Assembly: GCA_964058845.1 (NCBI GenBank)
Contig: CAXKVR010000019.1
Span: 310,001 to 374,000, forward strand
Length of the DNA stretch: 64,000 nt
Source of the DNA: Carex sylvatica
Taxonomy: Eukaryota; Streptophyta; Magnoliopsida; Poales; Cyperaceae
Direction: 5' to 3'
Shown here: in pieces, positions 45,355 to 55,838 of the stretch
Position numbering within the stretch: position 1 is the stretch's first letter
Layout: each line of letters starts with the position of its first letter
Program-made: the position numbers and the translations under genes
Notes under the pieces: generated by a model
What the model was told of the DNA's origin: nothing
Database searches by the model: none
Seen by the model: the letters and a program-made list of their open reading frames with translations, nothing else

Positions 45355-46357
45355 TGTGGATTCCAATCTGCTCCTTTTCTCAAGAAAAGGAGCACCCTCC
45401 TATTTTTCAATTCGAACAGTTAAAAGTCGATTAAGAGGCTTCAGTTACTTTTTTCATTTTTATCAATATAATCTATTAAAATCAGGGTTCTAAATAGCTA
45501 GCGCTATAGTTTTTTTGGACCATAAATGCTACATTATGAGATAAAAGTGTGCTAACTCATCTACGATCGCTATAGCTGTAATAGTTGACCGCTATTACCG
45601 CTAAATGCGACGCGCTATTGCTACCAATATGCTATATGGGCTTTTTTTTTAGAATTTATATGGACTTCTGTTCTTCTATTCTTATTTTTAATTCTACATG
45701 GTCTTCTACAATAAGTATGCTAAACCAAATTATATTATTCTGCTTTTATTTGTGCATGATTTATTCTCTCATTCTATATTGAGAAATATTCAAATATTAA
45801 TTCTTCATTTTAATTGCTCTTCGTATAGTATTCATTTGTAAAAGTATATTCATTTGTTTCAATTGAAATCTGATTTTGATTATTAGTATTATTATAATAT
45901 ATAAAATATTTAAATATGTATACTAGCTTCATTTACCTTATAAAATTAATTATTCTTTATCTATTATAATATGTAATACTATGTAATATGAACTATTAAA
46001 TAATATTACTTTTTAAATTCTTTTTTTTCCTTCTTATTTGCATAATTGATAAAAAGTATAAATTTAGATTTGTTGTTACCTCAATTCTCCTATCGATTAT
46101 GTTGATAATTAGTAGAAATATATAATATAAAATTTGAAAAGAAAAAAACGCTATGTATGATAACTTCCGCTATAGCTACGCTATTCGCAATAGTTTTTTT
46201 TTTTTGTCTCCCCGCTATACCGCTATAATCGCTATTTAGAACCTTAATTAAAATGAATCATATATAATTAAAGTCGTTTGATCAATTTTGAATGGTTCAG
46301 ATTCAAAAATAGAAGGGTGCTCTTTTTCTTGAGAAAATGAGCAGATTTGAATCCCCA
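45355..46357. mobile_element. Family-A MITE split by a hAT-like element
   Basis: The left arm 45355-45482 (GATTCCAATCTGCTCCTTTT, CTCAAGAAAAGGAGCACCC) and the right arm 46247-46357 (GGGTGCTCTTTTTCTTGAGA ... GCAGATTTGAATCC) are reverse complements once the insert at 45483-46246 is removed. This leaves a hairpin of about 230 bp like those at 14.5-15.8 kb. Confidence 0.75.
45483..46246. mobile_element. Non-autonomous hAT-like element, 8-bp target duplication
   Basis: A 764-bp element with ends CAGGGTTCTAAATAGC and, on the reverse strand, TAAGGTTCTAAATAGC. It is flanked by perfect ATTAAAAT copies (45475-45482, 46247-46254). Many CGCTATAG/CTATAGC phrases near both ends form subterminal repeats. 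It inserted in the axis of a family-A MITE. No transposase. Confidence 0.85.
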
Positions 46358-46823
46358 GTCAGGTACCACGGAGGATACGAATCGAAACCTCAACAAAAAA
46401 GACTTTTGAATAAGAACCTCAACTATACGCCATGCCCATGCCATCTCCCGGGAAGTTAAAAAGAGTAGAAAGAGAAGTAAGAAACATTTTTACCGATCTA
46501 GTATTTTCGTTGAAGTCGTATGATGTGAGATCCTGTCTCTTGCGACAGGACAATCATTGCTTTATTAATTTGTTTGCCTTTACCTTTCGCCAACTAAATC
46601 CTTACCTGTCAGCTGCATTCATTAATAAATGTTTTTGTCCGGGATGTTTGCATCCATTCGACCGTCACCTAAGAGAATCTTTTATTTATGAAAAAAAATA
46701 TTATAAAAAAGAAAAGAAAAAGAGTGTCTATATTTTTTGATGCACGAAATTTAGAAAAAAATCTATTGATCGAAAGATTTGTTTAATAAGCATGTTGGAG
46801 ATCTTTTGTTGCAATTAAACAAG
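46358..46823. other. Intergenic, no convincing gene
   Basis: A 102-residue plus-strand frame (46432-46740) begins MPMPSPGKLKRVEREVRNIF and contains CFCPGCLHPFDRH. It ends in a Lys/Tyr low-complexity tail and has no recognised domain or supporting gene signals, so I do not call it. Confidence 0.3.
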
Positions 46824-47040
46824 GCCGATATTTTTATTTATATCTATTTTTTTTAATTTTTTTATATTAAAAATAACTAAGATTTTTTTTTTTTTTTTAA
46901 ATGTCCAATTCCTATGACTTGGAATAAGGGTCTCAAGTCGCAGGAAATTCTTACGACTTGGATTTTTTTTTTTAAACTTCAAATAGAAATAGAACATATT
47001 TTTAATTTAACAACACAAAATCACCTTAATCTTATTATAA

Positions 47041-47262
47041 GTGGCCTTTGTCAAAATATGAATCAGTAGAAATCCATGAAAATAGTACAACTTCACCTGA
47101 TGAAAGCCAAATTACATATGCTAACCATGCTCCAAAGATTAAGATCAAGAACTTGTCCAGGTTGTGGGACTGAGTGGCCTTTGTCAGAATATGAATCAGC
47201 AGAAATCCATGAAAATAATACAACTTCACCTTATGAAAGCCAAATTACACCTGATGAAAGAT
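47041..47262. repeat. 133-bp tandem duplication inside the Mutator-like element
   Basis: GTGGCCTTTGTCAAAATATG at 47041 recurs as GTGGCCTTTGTCAGAATATG at 47174, and the following 85 bp repeat with a few changes. A plus-strand frame over it reads SEYESAEIHENNTTSPYES. It may be the 3' end of a second element gene or chance. Confidence 0.8.
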
Positions 47263-47744
47263 TAAGACCTAGAGCGCGCAAAGCCTAACTGCTTGGAGAT
47301 GCAGTTACTTGCCACTCTTTGTGTATTAGATGTTTTATGCCATGTTTTGTTGAAAAGTTAATTTTTAGTTTATCTAATGTTGCTTTGCTTGAATAAAAAG
47401 AGTTATTCACCAGATACAGTATGATACTGGCTGTATCAGAAGTTCACACTGATATTTTACATTTGGTACATTTATAAATAAAAATTAAAGTTTTGTTGAC
47501 AATTAATTATTCATTGTACAAATTGCTCTACAGACAAAAAATATTTAGGGTTAATTTAGGGGGAACAATTTCAATGAAATTGCTAAGCTCTCAAACTTGT
47601 ATCTAATCAAAATAGTTCTCAAATATTCATCTAATCGAAATAGTTCTCAACACATATAAATAAAGTTCATACAAACCTTAAATAAAAATAGTTCGCAAAC
47701 CTTAATCTAATTAAATAAGTTCTCAACACATAAAAATAGTTCGC

Positions 47745-48703
47745 AAGTTAATTTCTACTACCATGCCTCCATCGAATTCCCAAGAATTGACCAGATCCCA
47801 TTGATGATCTTGGTGGCTCTACTTGCGCCTGGTTGGGTACCGTATTGGTTGTACCTAATGGCCTTGCTTGCGCCTGGTTGGAACTGTATTGGTTGTACTT
47901 GATGGCATTGCTTGCGATGTGCTTCTCCTACTGGTTGACCTTTTTCGCTAAGTACCTGAAGGCCCTGCTTGCATCCCAACCACCTCTCCTCCTGCTAGTA
48001 CTTCTCCTATTGCCTCCTTGTGAGCCCACTCATATATTCAATCCGATGACCATAGTAAGAAACATCTGATTCTCGAAAAATAGTTATGTCATTGAAGTTT
48101 ACGAACGGGTGAGTCGCAGAACAGCCACTTAACGGTATATTTCTATCTTGCCTCAAACTGGGCCGTGTGTCATCTTCTTCATCATCAGGGTCCCAGGCTC
48201 CTTTCGCCCATTCATCCCCAGTTTGTAGAGTCTCATTCGAAATTTCGTTCATAAATTCAAAATCCGAACAAGTTGGATCTTCCTGTACTAGTGCCAGTCT
48301 GGGGTGAGGATTTGGTTCATGCATAGGTAAGGATGAAGGACCTCCCATACACGAATATAGGTGGGATAAAATGTGGAGATTGAGGTTGGGGTGAATTACT
48401 GTATATTTCTGGTGATGGTTCTGGTATGAAAAAATGAGCGTGTGATTCATAATTTTGTTGATTATTTTCCGCAATTGAATTTTGGACTGAACTTTCAGCC
48501 CCTGGCTCTCTATGACTTTTGCGGGCAAAAACTTCGAAGCCATCATCGCCGGACCTCACAACCAATGCGATCAGACGTCTCAATGCCCTGTCATCTCCCA
48601 ATATGACTCTGACATACCTTCCTGCTTGGACCATTCGAGTTATTATTTCTAAGTCCCAATGATTTCTATTGTAACCGCTCATTTCGTAAATAAGCGATTT
48701 CAA
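47745..48703 (-). pseudogene. MuDR-type transposase, N- and C-terminal remnants
   Basis: From 48703 the minus strand reads IYEMSGYNRNHWDL and then VRVILGDDRALRRLIALVVR, resembling the N-terminal region of plant MuDR transposases. A frame change near 48330-48350 moves it to a second frame with acidic linker EWAKGAWDPDDEEDDT and HPFVNFNDITIF, ending at 48007. Downstream a Gln/Asn-rich frame (NQAQARPLGTTNTVPNQAQV) ends at about 47750 and looks like the C-terminal tail. The transposase core and zinc knuckle are absent, so an internal deletion has occurred. Confidence 0.6.
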
Positions 48704-49136
48704 TCAACACAATAGATATTTACTGGAGCTTTGGAGTAATGTACTCCATACTGGTCAGTTATGAACTTTCCTTCATAATGTACTAAAATGGCAATAGACA
48801 TGGCCAATAAACCACATTCGTAGATGGTAAATATTTTGTCAGTTTATTGATTTCAGTTGTAACAGTTGCAGGAAAAAAAATACCTGAAAATCGCCTCAGA
48901 AATTATCCTTTTTTCCCTTCGAAATTGCCTTCTCCTTCTCTCTTTATCTTTCTTCGAATGAGTCCTACTGAATTTGTGAGGGAGGAGAGAGAAACATGAT
49001 TTTTATAAAGAAAAAAAAAAACCAAGTCACAAGAATTTCCTGCGACTTAGGCATTTAAAAAAAAAAATCTAAAATTTTAGTTATTTTTAATAAAACATAT
49101 TAGAAAATGGATATAAATAAAAATACGGCAAACAAG

Positions 49137-49904
49137 ATAAGGAATTTGAAGACAACCTTTTTGTGAATATCCAAAATTTGTCCGATCTACATAGGATTCA
49201 AGGAAATCAGACAAAAAGATCCTTCGGATCAGAATTTTTTTTACCGGTCTAAAGTTCTAATCTGAATTTCTTTTTACCGACCCTTCTATGCATTGAAAAT
49301 GGAAAGTACTTTTTTTTTTTTCCTATTTTATTTTATATAAGCATTTCGTTATTTTAAAATATAATAATAGAAAGTTAAGAGATGTTTCCACTCTAAATCC
49401 TAAAACAATATAACTAATTGCGGTTAATAAAATAAAAATATGACTCTTATTTTTACTAAAATAATATAACATCATGTTTCTAAAAATATAAACTTATGTT
49501 CAGTACATATAAATTTTTGCCAACAGTTTGCAATTAACACAAACATAATTAACAATTACTATAGACGAGGAAGAGATAAATGAACTCCACAAACTGGTAA
49601 CACCCATCTTAATTAATTTTTCGATACTAATATGTATTTTTATAAGTGAAAATTGGATTAGAGAATAAACTATCTAACTATTTAATATTTATAAAGAATT
49701 TTTCAATCGAAATTTGAAGGTGCCATCTTTTCCGCAGAGAATATTACTATTTGAGGTTAATTTAATTAAATTTTTTTTTTTTGCATCTTAATTGAAAACT
49801 ACTGTATCAAATGCCAAAACATAGACATTATCACATATTGGGTTGTCATAATGCAATTCCGCGGTTTTATAACAAGCAAAATTGATAAATGTTTTGTGCC
49901 GAAA
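49137..49904. other. AT-rich intergenic; nothing recognised
   Basis: No coding or structured feature was identified, apart from a small local inverted phrase ACCGGTCTAAAGTTCTAATC / TTTTTACCGACCC near 49250. Confidence 0.4.
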
Positions 49905-50220
49905 TTTTTATTTATACCAAATTCAAAAAAAAAAAAAAAAATCAAAACACCCTAACTTATGAGGATTTCAAAAAATACAAGGCTTCAAGTTAATTTGCGG
50001 TTCCATTCTTACGAGGCTGCATATTGGTTTGGAGGGTCCTAAAAAATCTAAATATATTTAATATTACAGTGCATTTTTAGATTTTTGGAGAGCTGCCAAG
50101 CTAATTTGCAGCCTCTAAAAAATAGAGCCTCAGATTGACTTGGAGGTCCTAGTATTTTTCAAAATCCTCTCAAAACATGAATTTTTTTTTTAAAATATGG
50201 TATAAATAAAAATTCTGTGT
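49905..50220. mobile_element. MITE inserted beside the duplicated gene scrap
   Basis: The ends AATTTTTATTTATACCAAAT and, on the reverse strand, AATTTTTATTTATACCATAT enclose about 315 bp with imperfect inner arms (CTTATGAGGATTTCAAAAAA against TTTTTCAAAATCCTCTCAAA). The corresponding place in the inverted copy at about 18380 has only one end-like piece (TTTTTATTTGTACCAACTTT). Confidence 0.6.
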
Positions 50221-50620
50221 TTTGTGTCCATGTCTGAATCCCTTGCTCCTCCAGCAGACTGGCCCTATGTTGGTGAAAAATCTTATTCAAGGCAGATATG
50301 TTGTTGAGCCGCCGAGAATTTTTCTCTAAAATTCCTATGGTTAAGGCAGCCATATTTTATTTTATTTTAAAGAATAATTGGCTGATAAATTTTGAAACTG
50401 AGTCGTTGGGTGCTCATTTAATGACAAAAAATAAATTTTTTGATAGGGAAAGGTAAGTTTTCTTGGACATTGTTTTCTTATAATAATTACGAAAATTTAA
50501 TATTTTTGTCCGTTTTATATTAGTTAAGCATTGCAGGAAGAAATATTAATTATTATACAATTCAGCGTCTACAGTGCAATTTATGTTTAAAGTACCGTTT
50601 ATCTTTTCAATGATTTCTAT
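50150..50620. repeat. Inverted copy of 18.03-18.43 kb
   Basis: Shared phrases on opposite strands include AAACTTACCTTTCCCTGTCA against its complement near 50445, TTCCTACAATCCTTAACTAA near 18087, and GGCAGATATG. Divergence is moderate. It carries the MAALTI gene scrap in both copies. Confidence 0.7.
50159..50353 (-). pseudogene. Captured gene fragment, second copy
   Basis: A 64-codon frame beginning MAALTIGILEKNSRRLNN, then ISALNKIFHQHRASLLEEQG and IQTW, before running into MITE sequence. It is related to 18286-18378 but lacks the four residues GRCI. It has the look of a helical N-terminal exon. The gene family is not recognised, and the piece is too short to be functional here. Confidence 0.4.
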
Positions 50621-50955
50621 AGAAAAGGAAGATTGATTTTGACATTATATATTCATAGTTTCTGTTTTCTTACAAATATTGTCATCAAGAGAGAAATTCC
50701 TAAGAATTTTTTTTTTTGTAAACACTGTTGCTAATAGTTGTGTATTGACATAGTTATATATCCACATATATACTTGGTTTGTGGACTAAATTTTTCTGGA
50801 CAATACATTAACTGTATAAATGGGTACATAACAACTAATATTTAGATAAATAAAGACATTTCATTTCAGTAATTAACATAGAAGACCCGCATAATATGAT
50901 GAAAACAGCAAAAGATTGGATAAGCAAAAAGTTTACCGTAAACATTATATTTAAT

Positions 50956-51146
50956 TAGGGTTCTAAATAGCTAGCTATAGTTACGCAATAGCTACACTAT
51001 AGCTTTTTTGAATCTCAAAAACTATAACGCTATTAACAGCTTTTCTTTTATAATGATTCTAAATAGCTAGCTATTGTCGCACTATAGCTGCATTATAAGT
51101 TTTTCAGACCTTAAAAGCTAAGCGCTATAATCGCTATTTAAAATTG
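50956..51146. mobile_element. Small hAT-like MITE, 8-bp target duplication
   Basis: A 191-bp element starting TAGGGTTCTAAATAGC and ending GCTATTTAAAATTG, flanked by perfect TATTTAAT copies (50948-50955, 51147-51154). It shares ends and the CTATAGC subterminal phrases with 45483-46246, so it is a deletion derivative of the same family. Confidence 0.8.
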
Positions 51147-51154
51147 TATTTAAT

Positions 51155-53311
51155 AGATTGTCAATTTTGTATGCAAGTACTGGTGGATGTGATTGACATT
51201 TTATAAGTAACAAATTATTTATAATTTCTTAATTAATCTCATCACATAGGTGATAGGTGCTATTTATGATTGTCTTTATTTAATAACCCACCACACATGT
51301 TGAGCTTTCAAGCCTAGCCTAGCCTGGCTTGGGCAGGACAGGACTTAAATGAACAATTTGGATCCATTTGGAATTGTTCTTACCGACACCCGGCCCCAAA
51401 CAAAACTTGAACCAAGAGAACAGACAATGTAGCGAGTCTAATCTAATTATATTGAAGATAAATCTGTTGTAATTCTGAATTCAGTGAATAATATTTTGAA
51501 ATCTCTGCAATTCTGAATTTATTCGTCGGATTTTTTTTGAAAATACATCTCAAAATAGCTGTTTTTTCTGTGCACACATCTCAAAACAGTTCGACGACTG
51601 GGTTTGAATTGTAGGAATTTCAGGATCACTGTTCACTGATCTCGGATTATAGCAGATTCGGATCCAATTATATTATATGTAATATTATTTCGCTTTTTTT
51701 TTTTATAGGCTTCGAAAAGTCTAATATGATAATTTCAATATTAATTTGCTGTTTTTCACTTTACAATGTAAATTCTCTGAAATTTTATATCAAAAGTTAT
51801 TAATTTTTTTAAATAAATATGGGAAAAATTCTGGTTTTTAATATTTGTCGAACTTACAATTTTTTATATGAAAGTCATTAAATTAATCAATAAATTGAAT
51901 ATTAGTTTTTCAACTTTATTATTTTTAAACTGGGTGGACTTGTTATATAATGAGATGCTGCAGATGCAACATAATTTCATCTCCGAAATAAATGCTGACA
52001 TGATTAATTGATAATGTATGATGCTTTTAGTTTAATTCGCGTATCATATTTTCATCTCCTTTGAGTTCTTTGTTTGAAATAAATTATTCTTACAACAATC
52101 TAAATTCTTTATTTGAGTCGTCAGATGGATTTTGGATGAAACTCACTGATTTTTTTTTTTTGAAATAAATATGAAAGTTAATTTTTTTCAACTTTAAATA
52201 TTTACAATAATTTTTTTCATTAAAACTTTCAATCTGCAGTATCTCACGCGATTGACATTGCCTTCACCGCTAAATAAAAAATTAGTTCGATGAAATTTAA
52301 AACTTACATCAGATTTTATCAATTTGTTGTGCCTGTTATATATATATGGTAAGATTACATTTAAATTGTCAGATTTTAAAATTTAAAATTATTATAATGA
52401 TTGTAAATTAATTATTTTAAAAAATTTAAACAGATTCCAATTCATAACATAACAAGATCTTGGCAGCATGCCAGCATGCCAGCATCAACCTACCCAACAA
52501 AATCACTGGAAATTTTTTTATCCATAAAAAATATTAAAATAAACCGTATATAAATAGAAAGAGTGCACAATTTTTAATAAATATAAAAAAAATATAATTT
52601 ATTGAGACCGATTCAAATATTATGGATTAGAGTCAATAATTCTGATCCATGTTTTTTTCATTGAGTTTGAATATGGACCGTCTAATTAGAGAAGAATCAA
52701 ACTCTGATCCGCATATAATCTCAGAAGAACATAATAATTTGAATCTGAACTATTAAGTCAAATTTATATATTTTGGATCAGACTCAATCAATCAAATCAT
52801 TCTATATTTATTGCTCATTGGAGCAAGACAGTTTTTCTATTCTAAATTTAATAATTTCTATGATTAAAAAGTTTCCAAAAGCATTGTGCATGAGTCACCC
52901 CACCACTACATGCGGCACCTGTTTATACAATTTACAAACAGACCACTACAAACTTGTGAATTGTCATTTTCCATACCTGAAATTGTCATAGCATGAATTG
53001 CAGCAAGTCAACTGGCAATCAGCGGCAGCAGTCATATGCATCATTGTCCATTAAACAAATTAAATGAATGAATTAATAAAACAAACAGCATAGATTCGGA
53101 ATATTGTCGCTGAGTCACATAAATTTGGTTTCATATTATATTTATTAAACTAATGCAACAAGCAATTTTAATAATATAACTGTACCTTTGACATGTAATA
53201 TAACAATGACCGCCAACATTTCTTACTAAAATAAACAATAATGCAAAAATTGTTATGTCAAAACAATGTTTCCATAACAAACGCTTTAAGTCATTGCATG
53301 CTCCAATGCTC
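51155..53311. other. 2.1-kb AT-rich intergenic DNA; no gene
   Basis: 51270-51430 is a diverged relative of the direct duplications at 14.03 and 15.48 kb (TTTATTTAATAACCCACCA, and AGCGAGTCTAATC also found at 15850). The remainder has no recognisable coding or structured element; the 72-residue frame at 52773-52991 is unsupported. Confidence 0.4.
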
Positions 53312-53790
53312 TAGGGGTGTCAACGGATGTGATAGAGTTGGTGGAGGTATTTTCATATTTATATCCGTTATGATAATGATTTTTTTTTTTTTCTATTTTT
53401 ATCTATCTTTTCGAATATGGTACAAATTGAGTAAACGGATAAAGAGTAGTACCATTGACATCTTGATTTGTGTTTTCGATAAAATATTTTTCAAAATAAG
53501 AAAAAAAGAAAAAAAAATTAATGAATATAACTAATCTGTATTATAAAAATTTAATAAAGTACAAAATTTTATTGTATCATATATCATCTTCTTACAAATA
53601 TATATCTATATATATATAATTTTTTTAAAAATAATCTTATACGATAATGGGTAAGATAACAAAAAATAATCGTTACCCTTACCCATATCCGATAAATTAA
53701 CGAAAATAAAATCTAATCTTACCTGTGTTTTCAAATACGACACGAATTGAATAAAGATAAATGAATAAAAGGGTGCCATTGACACCCCTA
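53312..53790. mobile_element. hAT-like MITE with TAGGGGTGTCAA ends
   Basis: A 479-bp segment with perfect 12-bp inverted ends TAGGGGTGTCAA and TTGACACCCCTA. It is flanked by CAATGCTC and AAATGCTC, an 8-bp duplication with one mismatch. The interior is AT-rich with a TATATATCTATATATATA tract near 53600. No coding capacity. Confidence 0.7.
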
Positions 53791-53956
53791 AAATGCTCCA
53801 ATACCGATGATAGGTATCAACGTTTAAAAGCTTCTATGTTAATGTTTAAACGCTCCTGTGTGAATCATATTTCAATGATTATAAAAATTTGATATGTTAA
53901 CCAAAATATTTTGCGGAAACCACTCCATTAACCCTTGCTTTAAAAACCGACTCATG

Positions 53957-54694
53957 TAGGGGTGTAAACGGATCGGATACTATCCGATTTTATCTGGATC
54001 CGGAAATTAATGAATTTGAATGTTGGGATTCGGATATTATTGGATACAGATATTATTGGATCCGGATCCGGATAATTATCCGTATCCGATAATTCAATCA
54101 ATACGGATATCCGAATTGGACCCGCAAAATTTAATTTAGTCGCATATAGCGTACTAAATATGGGCATGGGCCAACTGGAGTTTTTTTACCTTCGGAATGG
54201 TTAGAACTTTGTAGTATATAAATGTCTCTTCATTATTTACAGTTATCTTGTGGGACTCATGAGAATAGATTCGGGATTCCGAGCATTCTTTTATCCGAAT
54301 GTAAAAGCGAAGATAGTAATTATATTTAACGGTACTAACTTTGTAGTAATTAACTACCCAATCATAAAAGCAAGCAAACTGTACGAATTCGGTTCCCTTT
54401 ATTATTTCTCAATTATACATTTATTATTTATTTACGGTATCAACACAATTTATTCGAACTTCATTTTTTTTTTCAGGAATCATATTAAATTACCAACATT
54501 ATTTTTAATTATCCGAATTATATTCTTATCGTATTCGTATCCGTCCGATATCCAATCCATATTCGTTTAATATCCGAGACTATCCGTATCCGTATCCGAG
54601 ACTATCCGTATCCGTATTTGTATTCAAAAAATCATAATAGATACGAATACAGTTTAATCACCATCCGATCTGTATCCAACCGTTTACACCCCTA
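53957..54694. mobile_element. TIR element with TAGGGGTGTAAACGG ends
   Basis: A 738-bp segment with perfect 15-bp inverted ends TAGGGGTGTAAACGG and CCGTTTACACCCCTA. Subterminal regions are dense in ATCCGTATCC/GGATACGGAT-type phrases on both sides. No target duplication was found. Open frames within it (53952-54167 minus; 54250-54570 plus) have no recognised domains. Confidence 0.65.
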
Positions 54695-55121
54695 TTTCAG
54701 TCGAAGTTTTTGCAAGTGAGCAAATTATTATTTTTATATAAGGTTCGTTACATGAAAATTAATTTTATTCAAATAATAAAAATCTTAGGGGTTATTGTAT
54801 AAAGAGACAAGAATTGACCTCTCATAACCAAACAAAACCCAACGGTACGACTCACTAGGCATTGATACATGTGGCGGCTCCTGGACATTAATAGGTGTCA
54901 CTACTGGTAAATAGACAAAAAACCATGTCCAGCTTGCAAAACAGACACCAGCAACTTTAGCATTTAATACTAAAAAATTCCTTAACTATACAATATTTAT
55001 CTCACAAACCTAATTAAACGGAGAACCTGTGTCCAGTTTGAGAAAGGAAATTGAAGTGGTCGTGGGGGAGGGAGAGAAAGAGAGATTCTTTTCGTAATTG
55101 CTTACTAAACTACTGAAATAG

Positions 55122-55135
55122 TATTATATATAGGG
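55122..55135 (+). promoter_or_regulatory. Probable TATA box of the NF-YA gene
   Basis: TATTATATATAGGG precedes by about 150 bp the first recognised splice donor at 55300. It fits a leader exon starting near 55160, rich in GA repeats (GGGAGAGAGAGGAGGG). Position supports it; no transcript evidence is available. Confidence 0.45.
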
Positions 55136-55280
55136 TAAAGTTGGCGTATTATATTGTGGGAAGATATGGTTTTTTTAATATAAATGCTATTCTGTGGCAT
55201 AGCTTTTCTTAACCAACAGCGAACCGAAAACAGGGGCAAGAACCAAGAGGGAGAGAGAGGAGGGTTTCGACTAAGGTGTC

Positions 55281-55757
55281 ATGCTTCCTTCTTCAATAGG
55301 TATTTTTCTTTTTATTACTAACTCTGACAAACTTCTTTTACTTTTATTGCTTTCTAGTTTCGCGTCGTCAGTTAACGGTTCCTTTTTGAGGTTGTACTTT
55401 TGGAGTTTGGTTTTCCAAATTGGAGGTGATCCATGACAAGAAATTGTTTTTTATACTTGTAATTTCAATCTATTTTTTTTTCTTCTTTACTGTTAGATTT
55501 TCAGGCCATCTGTAGTTGAGCCAAGTTATAAATTTTGGGAGCTCCTGAAATTCCCATGCCAGCTTTCTTTTTGTGTGTGTGTGGGGGGGGGGGGGGAGTA
55601 CCGAAAGAGATGAAATTCCCTTATTGGTGTACTTTTCACTTGCATGCATATATTTTCTGATTAAACTGGGGAAACTGGTTTTAATCTGGAAACTGAATGC
55701 GATTTACAATATGTACTGAATCTGTACCTTACACAATCAATCTTTCTCATCGCAGTA
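55281..55757 (+). other. Seven-codon upstream ORF split by the leader intron
   Basis: In the leader exon, ATG at 55281 opens MLPSSI and the exon ends at 55299 (AG/GTATTT). With the acceptor TTTCTCATCGCAG ending at 55755, the next bases TATAA complete GTA and then TAA, giving MLPSSIV. With the weaker acceptor at 55813 the result is again V then stop. The upstream ORF is therefore short with either splice choice. Confidence 0.45.
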
Positions 55758-55838
55758 TAAAGTTTACATTGTAAATCAGTCCTGAGACCACTATAAAATT
55801 GCTACTGGCATAGTTTGATTGTCGAAGTATTTGGTGAA

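Larger units (their letters stand above)
46824..49129. mobile_element. Deleted Mutator-like transposon with long inverted ends
   Basis: Terminal inverted repeats of about 120-150 bp. The left end begins GCCGATATTTTTATTTATAT and the right end (reverse strand) GCCGTATTTTTATTTATATC. Both include TAAAAATAACTAA and CGCAGGAAATTCTT. AAACAAG lies directly on both sides (46817-46823, 49130-49136); Mutator-like elements usually give about 9 bp, so this is slightly short. The interior holds pieces of a transposase gene on the minus strand but not its catalytic part. Confidence 0.75.

Noticed and set aside
46432..46740. 102-residue plus-strand open frame with CFCPGCLHPFDRH
   Set aside because: No recognised fold, low-complexity tail, wedged between two transposons; chance cannot be excluded.
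53952..54570. Open frames of 71 and 106 residues
   Set aside because: They lie within a TIR element whose ATCCGTATCC repeats create pseudo-open frames on both strands.
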